In this document: positions 7,077 to 8,857 of the stretch, piece after piece
Layout: every line of letters begins with the position of its first letter
Numbering within the stretch: the stretch's first letter is position 1
Source of the DNA: Desulfobacterales bacterium
Lineage (GTDB): Bacteria; Desulfobacterota; DSM-4660; Desulfatiglandales; JALVZP01
NCBI GenBank assembly: GCA_027037575.1
Contig: JALVZP010000181.1
Span: 1 to 8,857 of the forward strand
Length of the DNA stretch: 8,857 nt
Reading direction: 5' to 3'
Translations under genes and position numbers: made by a program
The notes under the pieces: generated by a model
Databases searched by the model: none
What the model was told of the DNA's origin: nothing
What the model saw: the letters and a program-made list of their open reading frames with translations, nothing else

Positions 7077-8857
7077 ATGAGCAGAGAAAATATAATTACC
7101 ATAAATGGTCAGGAATTTAAATTTGAACCGGGAGAGACTATCTTAGATGTTGCCACCAGAAATGGCATACACATACCAACCCTATGCTATCTGAAGAGGG
7201 CATCATCTCCTACAGGTGCATGCAGGATGTGTGTGGTAGAGGTTGAGGGTGCAAGGAATCTTGTTGCATCCTGCTCAACCCCTGCAGCTCCTGGAATGGT
7301 GGTAAGGACAGATACAAAGAGGGTAATAGAGGCAAGGAGACTCAACCTGGAACTTCTTCTTTCTTCTGGAAACCACAACTGCCTTGTCCAGGATCTGAAT
7401 CAGGATAACTGGACAGATTTTCAGTTAGATAGCCTTAAGATAAAGGAGCATGAAAATATATGTCCTGCATATGGAAGATGCAGACTTCAGGATCTGGCAA
7501 TTCAATACGGGGTGAAGCCTCGCTTTATACCAAAGAAAACAAAATATCCTGTAGAAGAGAATCCATTCTTTATAAGGGATTTCTCCAGATGCATCCTTTG
7601 TGGAAGATGTGTCCAGGCATGCAATGAAATTCAGGTAAACAATGCAATAAGCTTTGGATATAGGGGTGCTGATACAAAGGTTGTCGCAAAAGGAGATTAT
7701 CCACTTACAAATTCAGACTGTGTATTCTGTGGAGAATGCGTCCAGGTATGTCCTGTTGGTTCACTTGTTCCAAGGAGCGTCATAATAAATAAGGTTTTAC
7801 CCAATGAAGTGAAGAAGATAAGGACTACCTGTTCTTACTGTGGAGTAGGGTGCCAGTTATATCTTCATGTAAAGGACAATAAGATAGTAGAGGTTACTGG
7901 AGTAGAGGATGTTCCACCAAATTATGGAAGTCTCTGTGTTAAGGGAAGGTTCGGATATGAGTTTGTCCATCATCCAGAAAGATTGAAGAAGCCCCTTATA
8001 AAGGAGAATGGGAAATTCAGGGAGGCAGAATGGGATGAGGCACTTGAGCTTGTTGCAAATAGGCTGAAGGAGATAAAGGAAAAGTATGGGCCTGACTCCA
8101 TGGGATTTCTTACAAGTGCAAGGGCAACAAATGAGGAAAATTATATTGCGCAGAAGTTTACAAGGGCGGTTCTTGGAACAAACAATATAGATCATTGTGC
8201 CCGTCTTTGACACTCTTCAACTGTGGCAGGTCTTGCCGCAGCATTTGGTAGCGGTGCAATGACAAATACAATTGCTGATCTGGAAAAGGCAGAAGTTATT
8301 CTTGTTACAGGATCTAATACAACAGAGAACCATCCTGTCATATCCACATATATAAAGAGGGCAGTAACACAGAAAGGTGCAAAGCTTATTGTTGTTGATC
8401 CAAGAAAGATAGATCTTGTAAGGTTTGCAAAAATCTGGATGAGGCAAAGACTTGGAACAGATGTAGCATGGATAAATGGGATGATGCATGTAATTATAAA
8501 GGAAGGGCTTTATGCAAAGCAGTATATAGAGGAGAGGACAGAGGGATTTGAGGAGATGAAGAAAGTTGTGGAAAAATATACTCCTGAGTATGTGGAAGAG
8601 ATTACAGGGATACCAAAGGAGAAGCTGATTGAAGCAGCAAGGCTATATGCAAAGGCAAAGGCTGCATCCATTGTCTATGCTATGGGAATAACTCAGCATA
8701 TAACAGGAACAGATAATGTAAAGAGCCTTGCAAATCTGGCTATGCTTTGTGGAAATGTGGGAGTAGAAGGTGGAGGAGTAAATCCACTTAGAGGACAGAA
8801 TAATGTTCAAGGTGCATGTGATATGGGAGGGCTTCCAAATGTCTATTCAGGATATCA
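7077..8857 (+). CDS. fdhA: Selenocysteine-containing formate dehydrogenase, alpha (catalytic) subunit; 3' end outside the window
   Basis: It oxidises formate to CO2 (or the reverse) at a bis-pterin Mo/W centre and passes electrons through iron-sulfur clusters. 593 residues are present, roughly two thirds of the usual 900 or so. Order: [2Fe-2S] ferredoxin domain (Cys37, 49, 52, 66); NuoG-like His-Cys region (His100, Cys102, Cys129, Cys135) with an unusual insertion; two [4Fe-4S] motifs (Cys172/175/178/182 and Cys215/218/221/225); then the molybdopterin domain with [4Fe-4S] ligands Cys252/255/259/287 and Lys289. Residue 378 is TGA-encoded selenocysteine followed by His379, within DHCARL-U-HSSTVAG. 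Arg572 in PLRGQNNVQG matches the formate-site Arg of E. coli FdhF. The frame is open after the TGA to the edge. The N-terminal domains suggest an NAD(P)- or ferredoxin-linked soluble enzyme with NuoE/NuoF-like partners, which are not seen upstream. No signal peptide or Tat motif, so cytoplasmic. Confidence 0.95.
8208..8210 (+). other. In-frame TGA read as selenocysteine (Sec378)
   Basis: The codon sits between CARL and HSSTVAG, exactly where formate dehydrogenases have Sec-His (Cys-His in other members). The downstream frame continues as family sequence for 215 further codons without a stop, which excludes a true terminator. pstS, pstC and phoU in this window end with TGA, so a reassigned code is unlikely. 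Confidence 0.96.
8208..8241 (+). promoter_or_regulatory. Bacterial SECIS element in the formate dehydrogenase mRNA
   Basis: Downstream of the UGA the RNA folds into CUGUGGCA (8221-8228), loop GGUCU (8229-8233), UGCCGCAG (8234-8241): eight pairs including one U-G. Counting UGA as 1-3, the GGUCU loop falls at 22-26 and a U at 17, the same positions as I recall for E. coli fdhF. This hairpin is what SelB binds to bring Sec-tRNA. Fold and positions are read directly; SelB recognition is established for the family and inferred here. The genome must also carry selA, selB, selC and selD, which are not in the window. Confidence 0.92.

Noticed and set aside
8208..8210. TGA as a nonsense mutation or pseudogene, or as a reassigned sense codon
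   Set aside because: The family has Sec at exactly this position, a SECIS hairpin follows, and the frame stays intact to the edge. pstS, pstC and phoU use TGA as a stop, which argues against a changed genetic code.

Overview
The window looks like chromosomal DNA of an AT-rich (low-GC, estimated by eye) Gram-negative bacterium with at least partly anaerobic metabolism. The Gram-negative reading rests on a truncated secreted protein with the N-terminus of an outer-membrane porin. The anaerobic reading rests on a selenocysteine-type, iron-sulfur and molybdenum/tungsten formate dehydrogenase. Heavy use of AGA/AGG for Arg and ATA for Ile is shared by both halves, so nothing suggests recent transfer. 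The lineage cannot be fixed from this sequence; Nitrospirota- or Desulfobacterota-like groups are a guess.

Left to centre, all on the minus strand (read right to left): a compact phosphate-starvation operon pstS-pstC-pstA-pstB-phoU-phoB-phoR (6888 down to 311), followed after 75 bp by the start of a porin-like gene that runs off the left edge. Gene junctions are a 1-nt gap, an ATGA overlap, a 19-nt overlap, a 15-nt gap, an ATGA overlap and a 7-nt gap, so one transcript with translational coupling is likely. PstS captures phosphate in the periplasm, PstC/PstA form the membrane channel and PstB powers it. PhoU links transporter state to the PhoR kinase, and PhoR phosphorylates PhoB. Just upstream of pstS are four TT(A/T)ACA-like hexamers in exact 11-bp register (6933-6971), a good PhoB/PhoP binding array. 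Because phoB and phoR lie in the same operon, the circuit should be positively autoregulated.

Right part, plus strand (7077 to the edge): a divergent formate dehydrogenase alpha-subunit gene. An in-frame TGA at 8208-8210 would split it, but the surrounding protein matches the Sec-His active site of formate dehydrogenases. A SECIS-type hairpin with a GGUCU loop sits at the right distance. The reading frame stays open on both sides of this codon and through to the window end. TGA is used as a normal stop by pstS, pstC and phoU here, so this is selenocysteine insertion and not a changed genetic code or a pseudogene.

The 188-bp divergent region between pstS and the formate dehydrogenase gene holds the Pho box array and a candidate promoter for the dehydrogenase. 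There is no non-coding stretch over 300 bases, and I saw no tRNA, rRNA, CRISPR array or insertion sequence. I found no clearly new system; the most notable items are the selenocysteine recoding, the Pho box, an insertion inside an iron-sulfur motif of the dehydrogenase, and a hairpin that may hide the porin ribosome-binding site.
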